Below are positions 47,906 to 59,916 of a DNA stretch of 64,000 bases, piece by piece. This DNA is from Lautropia sp. (GTDB lineage: Bacteria; Pseudomonadota; Gammaproteobacteria; Burkholderiales; Burkholderiaceae_E). Under the pieces are notes generated by a model. It saw only the letters and a program-made list of their open reading frames with translations. It was not told the DNA's origin and ran no database searches. The stretch spans positions 124,001 through 188,000 of the forward strand of contig JAUMUG010000002.1 in NCBI GenBank assembly GCA_030530775.1. Reading direction: 5' to 3'. A program made the translations under genes and the position numbers. Position 1 is the stretch's first letter; each line of letters opens with the position of its first letter.

Positions 47906-48004
47906 CGGTGTCTCCTCGAATTTTGCTTTGGATTGAATGCGCACCCATGCTATCAGACTTCTGATCGTCGAATTATTTACCAAAATTATTAGCGCTTGCC
48001 GGGC

Positions 48005-48048
48005 GAAAAAACCCCACCTCGGCGCATCGCTGCCATCAGAGGCGGGGT
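48005..48048 (-). terminator. rho-independent terminator of clpB
   Basis: On the minus strand CCCCGCCTC (from 48047) pairs with GAGGTGGGG (to 48012) with one G-T wobble around an 18-base loop, followed by TTTTTT (48011-48006). It lies about 90 bases after the clpB stop. Confidence 0.8.
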
Positions 48049-48136
48049 CGTTGGCGGCTGAAGCGGATCACATCCCACCCAGCATTCAGGGCTCAAATCC
48101 ATCAGGACCGCAGCACGGGGCGGCCCGGGCGCGGGT

Positions 48137-50770
<2,634 letters not shown>

Positions 50771-50829
50771 GGATGGATATCCCGATGTCCGTTGTCAGGC
50801 AGAATCGTGCCTGTCGATGAATATTTTTC

Positions 50830-50857
50830 AATTGGGGACACATCGTTAAATGTCAAG
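50830..50857 (-). promoter_or_regulatory. sigma-32 (RpoH) heat-shock promoter of clpB
   Basis: On the minus strand CTTGACA (50857-50851) matches the -35 consensus CTTGAAA at six of seven bases and CCCCAATT (50837-50830) matches CCCCATNT at seven of eight, with a 13-base spacer. The hsp20 promoter in this window has the same spacing. Transcription would start near 50823, about 53 bases before the ATG at 50770. Confidence 0.8.
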
Positions 50858-51257
50858 GGAGCCCGATCCGGTGCGCGGCAAGCCCCATCCTTCAGGATGG
50901 GCGAAGAATGGCACGGACGGTGTAGCCGTCCTTGTTTTTTGGGTTCAGTGCCGGGTCTGCTGCTCGATGTACTGGCAGGATTGCAGCCAAATGTTTTGGC
51001 CTCGGCTAAGATTGCGGCGTGGCTGGCCAGAGCATTGGAACACCACAGCCCCGGGCACTGCCGACACTGGGACCAGCGGTGCCTCCTTTCCTGCCGGCGC
51101 CGGCGCAGATGCTCACCCAGCACGGGCGGGCCGTCTGTTACTCGGGCTTGCGCCACCCGCCTGCGACAGGATGAGCCATTGCCGTGTAAAAGGCATGGGG
51201 ATGCAGCGAAGGAAAACAACCCATGCCCGACCACCGATTTTCTGAACCGATCCGACC
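50858..51257. other. clpB-cls divergent region with two hairpins
   Basis: 400 bases between the clpB promoter and the cardiolipin synthase start. No protein gene is credible. The first 85 bases hold a hairpin (GCCCCATCC/GGATGGGC, about 50882-50902) and a terminator-like hairpin with T run (next entry). The rest (50960-51240) is unremarkable and should hold the cls promoter. Confidence 0.5.
50882..50940 (+). terminator. double hairpin ending in a T run, without an upstream gene
   Basis: CCCATCC/GGATGGG forms a first stem (about 50885-50902), then GGACGG (50915-50920) pairs with CCGTCC (50926-50931), followed by TTGTTTTTT (50932-50940). It reads as a plus-strand rho-independent terminator but no plus-strand gene precedes it. 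The CCCCATCCTTCAGGATGGGG word also resembles hairpins found near ends of IS200/IS605-type elements; no transposase is present. A short RNA of 60-80 bases is another option. Confidence 0.45.
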
Positions 51258-52781
51258 TTGACCGAAGCGCTCCAATCCCTCCACGCCAGCATCATCGCCG
51301 TCTGGAACAGCATCCCCAGTGCAGCCTGGGCCTGGCTGTACCTGCTGTGGATCGTGGGCTGCGTCATTTTCATTCTGGCCCAGCGCCGCTCACCCACAGC
51401 CACGCTCAGCTGGGCGCTGGCCTTCATCAGCGTACCGGTGCTCAGTGTGCTGTTTTATGGGTTGTTCGGACCGCGCAAGCTGAAGCGACGCAATATCCGT
51501 CGCGAATTGGCCCGCCATCTGGCACAGCGCCTGGGGCCTTTGCAGCATCAGAAATTGCCCGACACGCTGGCCTCGCGCCATTGGCTGGCCGCACAGGCCC
51601 GGGTGGCGACCGAAACCGGCAGTCCACCACCGCGCCCGACCCGAGTGCAGGAGATCATGATCGACGGGGATGCCACCTATGCGGCGATCGAAGCGGCGAT
51701 GCGGAACGCAGAGCACCATATCCACATCGAGTATTACATCTTCAAGCCCGACGAGATCGGCACGCGCTGGCGCGAGCTGCTGATCGAAAAAGCCAAGGCC
51801 GGCATCAAGGTACGGATGCTGTTGGATGCGGTCGGTTCGAACCGCTGCAGGCGCGACTTCTGGCAACCGCTGATCGATGCCGGCGGAGAAGTGAGGCGTT
51901 TCAATCCGCCACGCTTTCTGTCCTTCCGGCCCAGCATGGTGAACTTCCGTTCACACCGCAAGATCGTGGTCATCGATGGGCGCACCGGATTCACCGGAGG
52001 CATCAATGTCGATCGGATTCAATCGGCCGAGTGTTCGGGCAACAAGGGCTGGCGTGACACCCATATCGCCCTGTACGGAGGCGCGGTGCTCGATCTGCAG
52101 CGGGTGTTTCTGGAAGACTGGCTGTACGGCGGCGCCCGTTCCGGCCGGCTGGCCCGGCTGGACAAGGCACTGACCACCCCACAGGACATTCTGGCCTGGT
52201 TCCCGATCGGCGCCGATCAACTGCCCGAAGACAACGTCCCCTGGGTGCAGGTGATCGATTCCGGCCCCGACCGCAATCGCTCGGCGATCCACCGCTTCTT
52301 CTTCACCGCGATGGCCTCGGCCCGTCGACGCATCTGGATCACCACTCCCTACTTCATCCCGGATGATCCTATCCTGATGGCGATGGAAACCGCGGCTGCC
52401 CGAGGTGTCGATGTGCGCCTGTTGGTGCCGATGGAGTCGGACCAGTTGCTGACCGGCCTCGCGGCCTCGACCTTTGTGGAAGAAGTGCTGACCGAACGGG
52501 TGAAGGTCTATGCCTACGTGCCGCGCTTCGTCCATGCCAAGACACTGGTGATCGACGACGAGCTGTCGGTGGTCGGCACAGCCAACATGGACAACCGCAG
52601 CTTCCGCCTGAACTTCGAAGTGATGGCCGCCATCTATGACAAACGTACCGCCTCGACGATGGCGGCCCAGTTCACCAAGGATCTGGAATCCGCCGTCAAA
52701 CTGCACCCCGACGAGACGCCCGACGGCTTCAACGAACGCCTGGTGGCCAGCCTGGCGAGGTTGGCGGCGCCGTTGTTGTGA
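51258..52781 (+). CDS. cls: cardiolipin synthase
   Basis: 507 residues from TTG 51258. Two N-terminal membrane helices (about 23-42 and 48-70) precede two phospholipase D modules. HKD motif one is at His 233-Lys 235-Asp 240 (HRKIVVIDG) and motif two at His 426-Lys 428-Asp 433 (HAKTLVIDD), followed by GTANMDNRSF. It joins two phosphatidylglycerols into cardiolipin in the inner membrane. Length and layout match ClsA-type enzymes. Single-gene unit converging on moaE. Confidence 0.93.
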   Translation: MTEALQSLHASIIAVWNSIPSAAWAWLYLLWIVGCVIFILAQRRSPTATLSWALAFISVPVLSVLFYGLFGPRKLKRRNIRRELARHLAQRLGPLQHQKLPDTLASRHWLAAQARVATETGSPPPRPTRVQEIMIDGDATYAAIEAAMRNAEHHIHIEYYIFKPDEIGTRWRELLIEKAKAGIKVRMLLDAVGSNRCRRDFWQPLIDAGGEVRRFNPPRFLSFRPSMVNFRSHRKIVVIDGRTGFTGGINVDRIQSAECSGNKGWRDTHIALYGGAVLDLQRVFLEDWLYGGARSGRLARLDKALTTPQDILAWFPIGADQLPEDNVPWVQVIDSGPDRNRSAIHRFFFTAMASARRRIWITTPYFIPDDPILMAMETAAARGVDVRLLVPMESDQLLTGLAASTFVEEVLTERVKVYAYVPRFVHAKTLVIDDELSVVGTANMDNRSFRLNFEVMAAIYDKRTASTMAAQFTKDLESAVKLHPDETPDGFNERLVASLARLAAPLL

Positions 52782-52951
52782 TTGCCCGCCTTACGCGCAA
52801 ATGTACACTGCACGTCTGCAAACCTTCGGCACCACGGGCATCGATACGACGGTGTTTGCCGTCAACGAAGCGCCGTCATCAATCGATCGCGGGCCGGTCT
52901 GAATCGAAGCACCGGCCTTGGCAGGACAACCTCTGTCAGGCATCACGGTGG

Positions 52952-53413
52952 TTACTGCCACCGGGCCCGGGCTTGGTCATCGCTATCGCGCGCGTCGACC
53001 CAACGGCTGCCGGCGGGGGTGTCTTCTTTTTTCCAGAATGGTGCTTCTGTCTTCAGATAGTCCATGATGAAACGACAGGCGTCGAAGGCGGCGTCGCGGT
53101 GCTCGGATGAAACAGCCACCAGCACGATCTGGTCGCCGACCTGCAAGGGGCCGACCCGGTGGATGACGGTGGCTCCCAACAGGGGCCAGCGCTCGGCAGC
53201 CCGTTGACAGATGCCGGTCAGCGATTTTTCGGTCATGCCGGGATAGTGTTCGAGCATCATGCCCGAAACGCTCCGTCCATCGTTGCGATCGCGCACGACC
53301 CCCAGAAAGCTGGCAACCGCACCGGTTTCCGACGTCAGCTGCTGCAGGCGATGCATTTCCATACCCGCATCGAAGTCTTCGGTCTGGACGCGAACGGTGA
53401 CCGGCGACGCCAT
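52952..53413 (-). CDS. moaE: molybdopterin synthase catalytic subunit
   Basis: 153 residues. Blocks GAVASFLGVVRD-NDGR, LEHYPGMTEKSL, HRVGPLQVGDQIVLVAVSSEHR and the C-terminal FIMDYLKTEAPFWKKE with the catalytic lysine region are all typical. With MoaD it turns precursor Z into molybdopterin. The start lies one base past the moaD stop. Confidence 0.95.
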   Translation of the reverse strand: MASPVTVRVQTEDFDAGMEMHRLQQLTSETGAVASFLGVVRDRNDGRSVSGMMLEHYPGMTEKSLTGICQRAAERWPLLGATVIHRVGPLQVGDQIVLVAVSSEHRDAAFDACRFIMDYLKTEAPFWKKEDTPAGSRWVDARDSDDQARARWQ

Positions 53414-53414
53414 T

Positions 53415-53690
53415 TCAGCCCCCCGTCACCGGCGGGAAGAACGCCACTTCGGCATCTTCGATCAAGGGGGTGCTGGCCGATGCCATCTGCTGGGCGACGG
53501 CTGCGCGCAGCGTATCGCGGCCGGCGCTGGGCACGGCCAATGCTTCGGCCCAGACACCACCACGGTCGATCAGCCACTGACGCAGTTGGCCGACCGTGCC
53601 GATGTCGGCCGGCAGTTCGACGACCTCGGTATCGATGCCCAGCCGCTCACGCAGGCCGGCGAAGTACAGGACACGGATTTTCATTCGCAC
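53415..53690 (-). CDS. moaD: molybdopterin synthase sulfur-carrier subunit
   Basis: 91 residues, ubiquitin-like fold. VLYFAGLRERLG at the start and PPVTGG at the end; the C-terminal Gly-Gly carries the thiocarboxylate. Slightly longer than E. coli MoaD (81). It precedes moaE in one operon; 70 bases separate it from moeA upstream. Confidence 0.95.
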   Translation of the reverse strand: MRMKIRVLYFAGLRERLGIDTEVVELPADIGTVGQLRQWLIDRGGVWAEALAVPSAGRDTLRAAVAQQMASASTPLIEDAEVAFFPPVTGG

Positions 53691-53760
53691 ATTTCAATGT
53701 CGTTGACTCGATGAACGGCTTCAGTATGGGTCAGCCAGCCTGAAAAAGCAGGCGACGGCA

Positions 53761-54996
53761 TCAATTCAGCAGATCTGGAAACGGTAGGAAACGGACCGGA
53801 TCACCGGGTCGGATGCTTTGGCCCACCGGGTTGTCGATCAGGCCATCGCCGGCCACGGCGGAGGTCATGACCGCCGAGCCCTGGTTACGGAACAGGGTGA
53901 CACGCCGGCTGTCGGGTTGCAGACTGGCGCACAGGAATTCGCGACGCTTCATGTCGGGCCGGGACCACTCGAAGCCGCTGACCGCCATCACCGCCTTGGG
54001 CAGTACGTTCTGCACACCCTGCAGCTTCAGCACGAAGGGACGCACGACGGTCAGAAAGGTGACGAAGGCCGATACCGGGTTGCCAGGCAGGCCAATGAAA
54101 TGGGCGAACCGGCCTTCGGCATCGGGTCGACGCACCCGGCCATAGGCCAGCGGCTTGCCGGGTTTGATGGCCAGGCGCCATAGATCGATTTCACCCTCGG
54201 CTTCGACGGCGGGCCGCACATGGTCTTCTTCACCCACCGAAACGCCGCCGGCAGTGATGATCAAATCGGCCTGCCGGGCCGCCCGCCGCAGAGCCTGTCG
54301 GGTGGCTTCGCGGTCATCTTCGACGATGCCCAGGTCATGCACTTCGCAACCCAGACGCTTGAGCAATGCATTGAGCACGAAGCGGTTGGAGTTGTAGATG
54401 CTACCGGGCGGCAGCGGCCGGCCCGGCATCACCAGTTCGTCACCCGTAAAAAAACAGGCCACCCTTGGCCGCACGTACACGGGTACCTCGGCAATGCCGA
54501 CCGAAGCGGCCAGACCGACCGCCGCCGGAGCCAGCCGGGTGCCGGCCGACAGAATCTCGGCGCCCTGCTCGATGTCCTCGGCGGTCCTGCGTACCCAATC
54601 GCCAGACCGTGGCACCACGTCGAAGCAGACACCACCATCGACCACCCGCACCTGCTCCTGCATGACGACCGCATCGGCCCCCGACGGCAGCGGTGCGCCG
54701 GTAAAGATGCGCGCCACCGTACCCTCCTCCAGCGCTCTGCCCTGATGACCGGCCGCAATGCGCTGGGACACCCGGAACACTTTGTGTACGTCACCACCGG
54801 CCAACTCGACCGTCCGGACGGCATAACCATCCATCTGCGCATTGTCCCAGGCGGGCACGTTCAGCGTCGACACGAGACCCCGAGCCAGCACCCGGCCATC
54901 GGCTTCCATCAGTGGAATGGTCTCGATGGCATCGGGTGCCGCCGCTTGCGCCAGCAGGCGATCACGGGCATCTTCAAAGGACAAGAGTTGGGACAT
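53761..54996 (-). CDS. moeA: molybdopterin molybdenumtransferase
   Basis: 411 residues, four-domain MoeA. The ML-ADGRVLA start, DNAQMDGYAVR motif, IFTGAPLPSGADAVVMQE and the TAGGVSVGEEDHV loop are visible. It inserts molybdate into adenylated molybdopterin. Its start overlaps the mobB stop by 23 bases. Confidence 0.95.
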   Translation of the reverse strand: MSQLLSFEDARDRLLAQAAAPDAIETIPLMEADGRVLARGLVSTLNVPAWDNAQMDGYAVRTVELAGGDVHKVFRVSQRIAAGHQGRALEEGTVARIFTGAPLPSGADAVVMQEQVRVVDGGVCFDVVPRSGDWVRRTAEDIEQGAEILSAGTRLAPAAVGLAASVGIAEVPVYVRPRVACFFTGDELVMPGRPLPPGSIYNSNRFVLNALLKRLGCEVHDLGIVEDDREATRQALRRAARQADLIITAGGVSVGEEDHVRPAVEAEGEIDLWRLAIKPGKPLAYGRVRRPDAEGRFAHFIGLPGNPVSAFVTFLTVVRPFVLKLQGVQNVLPKAVMAVSGFEWSRPDMKRREFLCASLQPDSRRVTLFRNQGSAVMTSAVAGDGLIDNPVGQSIRPGDPVRFLPFPDLLN

Positions 54997-55495
54997 TGTT
55001 TCGGGCAGCGTTCAAATGTGTCAGCACGAAAGTCGCCACTCGATCGGGCTGGTCGATGTCGAGCCGGGGCAGATGGGTCGCAACCGGCTCGTCGGAGACG
55101 ATCGCCACGATATACGGGTCGTCCGGAAACAGCAGCGGCTTTCCGAGCGAAGGACGATGCACTTCGATCTTGGGGATGGCGGCATCCTTGAAACCTTCGA
55201 CCAGCACGATGTCACAAGGCGACAACCGGGCCAGCTGCGCATCGATATCCGGTTCCGGCTCGTTGCGCAGCTCGTGCATCAGCACCCAACGGTGAGCGGC
55301 CATCAGCAGCACTTCGCTGGCGCCGGCCTGCCGGTGGCGCCAGGAGTCCTTGCCGGGCTTGTCGATGTCGAAGTGATGGTGGGCGTGCTTGATGACGGAC
55401 ACGCTCCGGCCGGCTGCGATCAGGCGTGGGATCACCTGTTCGATCAGCGTGGTCTTGCCCGAGCCGGAATAACCGGCAAAACCGAATGCCTGCAT
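54974..55495 (-). CDS. mobB: molybdopterin-guanine dinucleotide biosynthesis adaptor MobB
   Basis: 173 residues, P-loop GTPase with Walker A GYSGSGKTTL at about 8-17, KHAHHHFDIDKPGKDSWRHR and VLVEGFKDAAIPKIEVHR blocks of the family. It aids the conversion of molybdopterin to its guanine dinucleotide form. No mobA is next to it in this window. It starts 18 bases after the thrC stop. Confidence 0.92.
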   Translation of the reverse strand: MQAFGFAGYSGSGKTTLIEQVIPRLIAAGRSVSVIKHAHHHFDIDKPGKDSWRHRQAGASEVLLMAAHRWVLMHELRNEPEPDIDAQLARLSPCDIVLVEGFKDAAIPKIEVHRPSLGKPLLFPDDPYIVAIVSDEPVATHLPRLDIDQPDRVATFVLTHLNAARNNVPTLVL

Positions 55496-55513
55496 GAAAA
55501 AGCCGCCCCGATC

Positions 55514-56959
55514 TCAAGTCCGTGCGGCGATGTACGACTTCAGCATCGCCAGATCGACCGGCATCCAAGTATAGCGCTGCGCCCGTTCTTCGAGGTGCCT
55601 CAGGCCCGGTCGCGGATCGGGCTGCCTGCCGATGGCTTCCTGGATGCTGTCGGCGAACTTGGCCGGCAAAGCCGTTTCCAGACAGATCATCGGCACATCC
55701 GGTTCGCGCTGCCCGGCGGCCACTTTCAGGCCGTCGGCGGTGTGGGTGTCGACGATGACGCCCTTGGTCCGATACCAGTGGCGGATGGTCGCCATCCGGT
55801 CGGCATGGCTGCTGGACCCCGAACGGAAGCCCAGCTCCGCCACCCGCGCGAACTCGGGCGTGCCGCTCAGATCGAACTCGCCGGTCCGGTCCAGCCGCTG
55901 CCACAGCTCGAGCACGCGCCCGGCATCACCGTCGAGCAGATCGTAGATGAAGCGCTCGAAGTTCGAGGCTTTCGAGATGTCCATCGACGGACTGGAAGTG
56001 GCGTAGGTTTCACGACCACCGCGTACCCGGTAACGTCCGGTGCGAAAGAATTCGTCGAGCACGTCGTTTTCGTTGGTGGCGACCACCAGCCGACTGACCG
56101 GCAGTCCCATGCGTCTGGCGATGTAACCGGCCAGCACATTGCCGAAGTTGCCGGTCGGCACAGTGAAGGAGACCTTGCGCGGCAGGCCGTCGGCACCCAG
56201 CGGCTGGCTGGCCGTGGCCAGCAGATAGCCCCGGAAGTAGTAGACGACCTGCGCCACTACCCGCGCCCAGTTGATCGAGTTGACGGTGCCGATCGCGTGC
56301 CTCTCTTTGTAGCCCAGATCGCCGGAAATGGCCTTGACCAGATCCTGGCACTCGTCGAAGACACCATCGATGGCGATATTGAAGACGTTGTCATCCAGCA
56401 GGCTGTACATCTGGGCACGCTGGAAGGCGCTCATCCGGCCAGCCGGCGACAGCATGAAGACACGTACCCGCTGACGGCCACGCATCGCGTACTCGGCTGC
56501 ACTGCCGGTATCGCCGGAGGTGGCCCCGACGATGTTCAGCCAGCGGTCCTGCTTCAGCAGCGTGTATTCGAACAGGCCGCCCAGCAGCTGCATCGCCATA
56601 TCCTTGAAGGCCAGCGTCGGGCCGTTGGACAGGTGCAGCAGATAGAGTGGGCCGGCCTGCCCCGAACCCACATCCAGGCAACTGACCGGGGTGATGTCCT
56701 CGGAACCGAAGACTTCGGCCGTGTAGGTATCGGCCAGCAGGCGTTGCAGATCCTCGGCCGGAATGTCATCACAATAGCGCCGGAGCAATTCAAAGGCCAG
56801 CGCCGGATAAGAAAGCCCGCGCCAGGAGGCCAGCGTGGCGGCGTCGATCTGCGGGAACTCGGCTGGCATGACCAAACCGCCGTCGGGCGCCAGACCGCCG
56901 AGCAGGATGTCGCTGAAGCGTCGGGCGGGCATGCCGCCCCGGGTGGACAGGTATTGCAT
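55514..56959 (-). CDS. thrC: threonine synthase
   Basis: 481 residues from ATG 56959 (MQYLSTRGG), with the ATG 8 bases after the hom stop. The PLP lysine is Lys 119 in TLAFKDMAMQ, and the GATSGDTGSAAE phosphate loop follows. It is the long form of the enzyme. It forms threonine from phosphohomoserine. Operon: alaA - hom - thrC - mobB - moeA - moaD - moaE, though hom may have its own promoter. Confidence 0.97.
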   Translation of the reverse strand: MQYLSTRGGMPARRFSDILLGGLAPDGGLVMPAEFPQIDAATLASWRGLSYPALAFELLRRYCDDIPAEDLQRLLADTYTAEVFGSEDITPVSCLDVGSGQAGPLYLLHLSNGPTLAFKDMAMQLLGGLFEYTLLKQDRWLNIVGATSGDTGSAAEYAMRGRQRVRVFMLSPAGRMSAFQRAQMYSLLDDNVFNIAIDGVFDECQDLVKAISGDLGYKERHAIGTVNSINWARVVAQVVYYFRGYLLATASQPLGADGLPRKVSFTVPTGNFGNVLAGYIARRMGLPVSRLVVATNENDVLDEFFRTGRYRVRGGRETYATSSPSMDISKASNFERFIYDLLDGDAGRVLELWQRLDRTGEFDLSGTPEFARVAELGFRSGSSSHADRMATIRHWYRTKGVIVDTHTADGLKVAAGQREPDVPMICLETALPAKFADSIQEAIGRQPDPRPGLRHLEERAQRYTWMPVDLAMLKSYIAART

Positions 56960-56967
56960 GGGGTCCG

Positions 56968-58275
56968 TCAATCCAGTTGTTCGACACGCAGACGGGTGAC
57001 CGGTGACTGAACCGAGGTCAGCGCTTCGATGCGGCCAATGGCGGTATCGATCTGTCGCTCGATCGTCTGATGCGTCATGATGATGATATCGGTGCTGGTG
57101 TCGCCTTCGGCCGGCTGACGCTGGATCATCGCATCGATCGACACCGACTCGTCGGCCAGGATACGGGTGATGTCGGCCAGCACGCCCGGCTCGTCGACCA
57201 CCTGCATACGCAGGTAGTAGGCCGTTTCCATTTCGCTGGCCGGCAGCACCGGCAGCTGGGCCAGACGGTCCTGCTTGAAGGCCAGATAGGGCACGCGGTG
57301 ATCTGCCGGCACATCGATGGTGCGTGCCACGTCGACCAGATCGGCCACCACGGCACTGGCGGTCGGCAACTTGCCGGCGCCCGGACCATAGTACAAGGTT
57401 TCTCCGACCGCATCGCCCTTGACCCAAATGGCGTTCATGGCTCCTTCGACATTGGCCAGCAGGCGCTTGGCCGGAATCAGTGTGGGGTGGACCCGCAGCT
57501 CGATGCCGGTCTTGCGACGCCGTGCGATGCCCAGCAGCTTGATGCGATAGCCCAACCGCTCGGCATAGTCGAAATCGGCCGCCGCCAGCTTGCTGATGCC
57601 CTCAATGTAGGCACCATCGAACTGAACCGGCACACCGAAAGCCATCGAGGCCAGCAACGTGGCCTTGTGAGCGGCGTCCACGCCCTCGATGTCGAAGGTG
57701 GGGTCGGCCTCGGCATAGCCGAGTGCCTGCGCCTGGACCAATGCGTCGGCAAAGGACAGCCCCTTGGCACGCATCTCCGACAGGATGAAGTTGGTGGTAC
57801 CGTTGATGATGCCGGCCAGCGAATCGATGTGATTGGCCGCCAGCCCTTCACGCAGGGCCTTCAGGATCGGAATGCCCCCGGCCACCGCGGCCTCGAAGGC
57901 GACCATCACACCGGCCTCCTGCGCGACACGGAAGATCTCGTTGCCATGGATGGCCAGCAACGCCTTGTTGGCCGTGACGACCTGCTTGCCCTTGCCAATG
58001 GCAGCCAGCACCACGTCACGGGCCACCGTGGTGCCGCCCATCACTTCGACCAGCACATCGACATCGGGGTCCTCGACGATGTCGAAGGGGTCTTCGCTGA
58101 GGGGCGTGCCGCCCACCATGCCGCGGGCCTGCTCCAGCCCCCGGGTGACGACCCGCACCACCTCGATTCTCCTGCCGGCACGGCGGCTGATCTCGTCGCC
58201 GTTCTTCTGCAGAACCTCAAACACGCCGCCGCCAACGGTTCCCAGACCGAGCAGGCCGACCTTGATCACTTCCAT
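56968..58275 (-). CDS. hom: homoserine dehydrogenase
   Basis: 435 residues. The GLGTVGGGVF NAD(P) loop near the N-terminus (about 10-20), the catalytic domain with GIINGTTNFILSEM and the C-terminal ACT domain (about 350-430, DEPGVLADITRILADE) are present. It reduces aspartate semialdehyde to homoserine and is likely feedback controlled by threonine through the ACT domain. It is monofunctional, without an aspartokinase domain. Confidence 0.97.
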   Translation of the reverse strand: MEVIKVGLLGLGTVGGGVFEVLQKNGDEISRRAGRRIEVVRVVTRGLEQARGMVGGTPLSEDPFDIVEDPDVDVLVEVMGGTTVARDVVLAAIGKGKQVVTANKALLAIHGNEIFRVAQEAGVMVAFEAAVAGGIPILKALREGLAANHIDSLAGIINGTTNFILSEMRAKGLSFADALVQAQALGYAEADPTFDIEGVDAAHKATLLASMAFGVPVQFDGAYIEGISKLAAADFDYAERLGYRIKLLGIARRRKTGIELRVHPTLIPAKRLLANVEGAMNAIWVKGDAVGETLYYGPGAGKLPTASAVVADLVDVARTIDVPADHRVPYLAFKQDRLAQLPVLPASEMETAYYLRMQVVDEPGVLADITRILADESVSIDAMIQRQPAEGDTSTDIIIMTHQTIERQIDTAIGRIEALTSVQSPVTRLRVEQLD

Positions 58276-58315
58276 GAATGAAAAAACTCCTGATTCCGAT
58301 CCGACCCCGTGACGG

Positions 58316-59548
58316 TCAGATCATGTTTCGATGCCTTGCACGATATTCCGCCAGGAACCTGCCGATCCGCGTGAACGCTTCGGTCAGGTCATCACTGTTG
58401 GGCAGGAACACCACCCGGAAATGATCGTTTGCAGGCCAGTTGAAACCGCTCCCCTGCACCAGCAGCACCCGCTCTCTCTCGAGCAGCTCCAGAATGACGC
58501 GCTGGTCATCCTCGATCGGATAAACAGCGGGATCGAGACGGGGGAACAGATAAAGTGCCGCCTGTGGCTTGAAGCAGCTGACACCGGGAAGGCTGGTGAT
58601 CATGTCCCAAGCGAGGTCCCGCTGGCGGGCCAGCCGCCCGCCGGGCCGGACCAGCTCGTCGATGCTCTGATAGCCCCCCAGTGCCGTCTGGATGGCGAAC
58701 TGGGCCGGTACGTTGGCACACAGACGCATCGAGGCCAGAATGTTGAGGCCGTCGATGTAGTCCCCGGCATGACGCTTGTCGCCGGAGATCACCATCCAGC
58801 CGCTGCGGTAACCACAAGACCGGTAATTCTTGGACAGGCCGTTGAAGGTAATGAACAACACATCGTCGGCCAGCGAGGCGATCGAGGTGTGTCTGACATC
58901 GTCATAAAGAATCTTGTCGTAAATTTCGTCGGCAAAAATGATCAATTGGTGTTGCCTTGCAACATCGATCAGTGCCGTCAACATATCATCGGGGTATAGT
59001 GCCCCGGTTGGATTATTCGGATTTATGATGACGATGGCCCGCGTCCTGTCGGTGATCTTCGATTGGAGATCATCCAGATCGGGCAGCCAGCCGGCACCTT
59101 CATCGCAAAGATAGTGTACCGCCCTTCCGCCCGACAAGCTGACGGCCGCCGTCCACAGCGGATAGTCCGGTGCCGGCACCAATACCTCGTCGCCATCGTC
59201 GAGCAGGCCGTTCATCGACATCACGATCAGTTCGCTGACGCCGTTGCCGATGAGGATGTCATCGAGATCCACGCCCTTGATACCCTTGACCTGAGTGTAG
59301 TGCATGATCGCCTTGCGCGCCGAAAACAAGCCCTTGGAATCGGCATAACCTGCCGCATCCCCCAGGTTGACCATGATGTCGTGCTTGACTTCGTCGGGTG
59401 CATCGAAGCCGAAGGGAGCCATGTTGCCGATATTCAGCTTGATGATGCGTTGCCCTTCTTCTTCCATCTGCCGGGCCCGCGCGAGGACTGGACCTCGGAT
59501 GTCGTAACAGACGTTGGCGAGTTTTGCGGATTTGAGGATCTGCTTCAT
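58316..59548 (-). CDS. alaA: alanine/pyruvate aminotransferase AlaA-like
   Basis: 410 residues from ATG 59548 (MKQILKSAKL), aligned with the start of E. coli AlaA; an upstream TTG at 59560 would only add four residues. PLP Lys 240 lies in FNGLSKNYRSCGYRSGW. Other blocks are KLNIGN-APFGFDAP, NPNNPTG and FADEIYDKI. It makes alanine from pyruvate with glutamate. It heads the hom-thrC group. Gene name could also be alaT. Confidence 0.9.
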   Translation of the reverse strand: MKQILKSAKLANVCYDIRGPVLARARQMEEEGQRIIKLNIGNMAPFGFDAPDEVKHDIMVNLGDAAGYADSKGLFSARKAIMHYTQVKGIKGVDLDDILIGNGVSELIVMSMNGLLDDGDEVLVPAPDYPLWTAAVSLSGGRAVHYLCDEGAGWLPDLDDLQSKITDRTRAIVIINPNNPTGALYPDDMLTALIDVARQHQLIIFADEIYDKILYDDVRHTSIASLADDVLFITFNGLSKNYRSCGYRSGWMVISGDKRHAGDYIDGLNILASMRLCANVPAQFAIQTALGGYQSIDELVRPGGRLARQRDLAWDMITSLPGVSCFKPQAALYLFPRLDPAVYPIEDDQRVILELLERERVLLVQGSGFNWPANDHFRVVFLPNSDDLTEAFTRIGRFLAEYRARHRNMI

Positions 59549-59916
59549 GATGGCATCCAAGGCCCAAGGGTTGCTGTACTATGGACGGGAGCGATCGCAT
59601 AATGTACCGTAGATCGACGCAACAACCACATCCCGACACATCCGCGAGCCTGGGCCGTCGCGGGATCGTTGGCGATAGACGCGCCACGATGGTGTATTTT
59701 GCACACCGTGCACACCGGCTTTCCGTTCCTCAGGATGCGGCGTCATGGAGGGGCTGCCAATCGGCTGCAAACGACACTCGTTGCGCCCGTTCTCTGCTTC
59801 TGCGCATCCACGATCCAGACGCCTTGCCCGCGAGCAGTCCAGCTGCTTCTTCCTCGGGCGGTGGCCGGCCCGGAAAACCCCGGTCCGCTTTTCTCTCAAG
59901 GTGGTATCAGCCGACG
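59549..59916. other. divergent region between alaA and Mth938-like gene
   Basis: 368 bases. The Mth938-like frame extends upstream to 59581 but the extra 112 residues lack similarity. The promoters for both directions should lie here. No RNA element seen. Confidence 0.4.
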
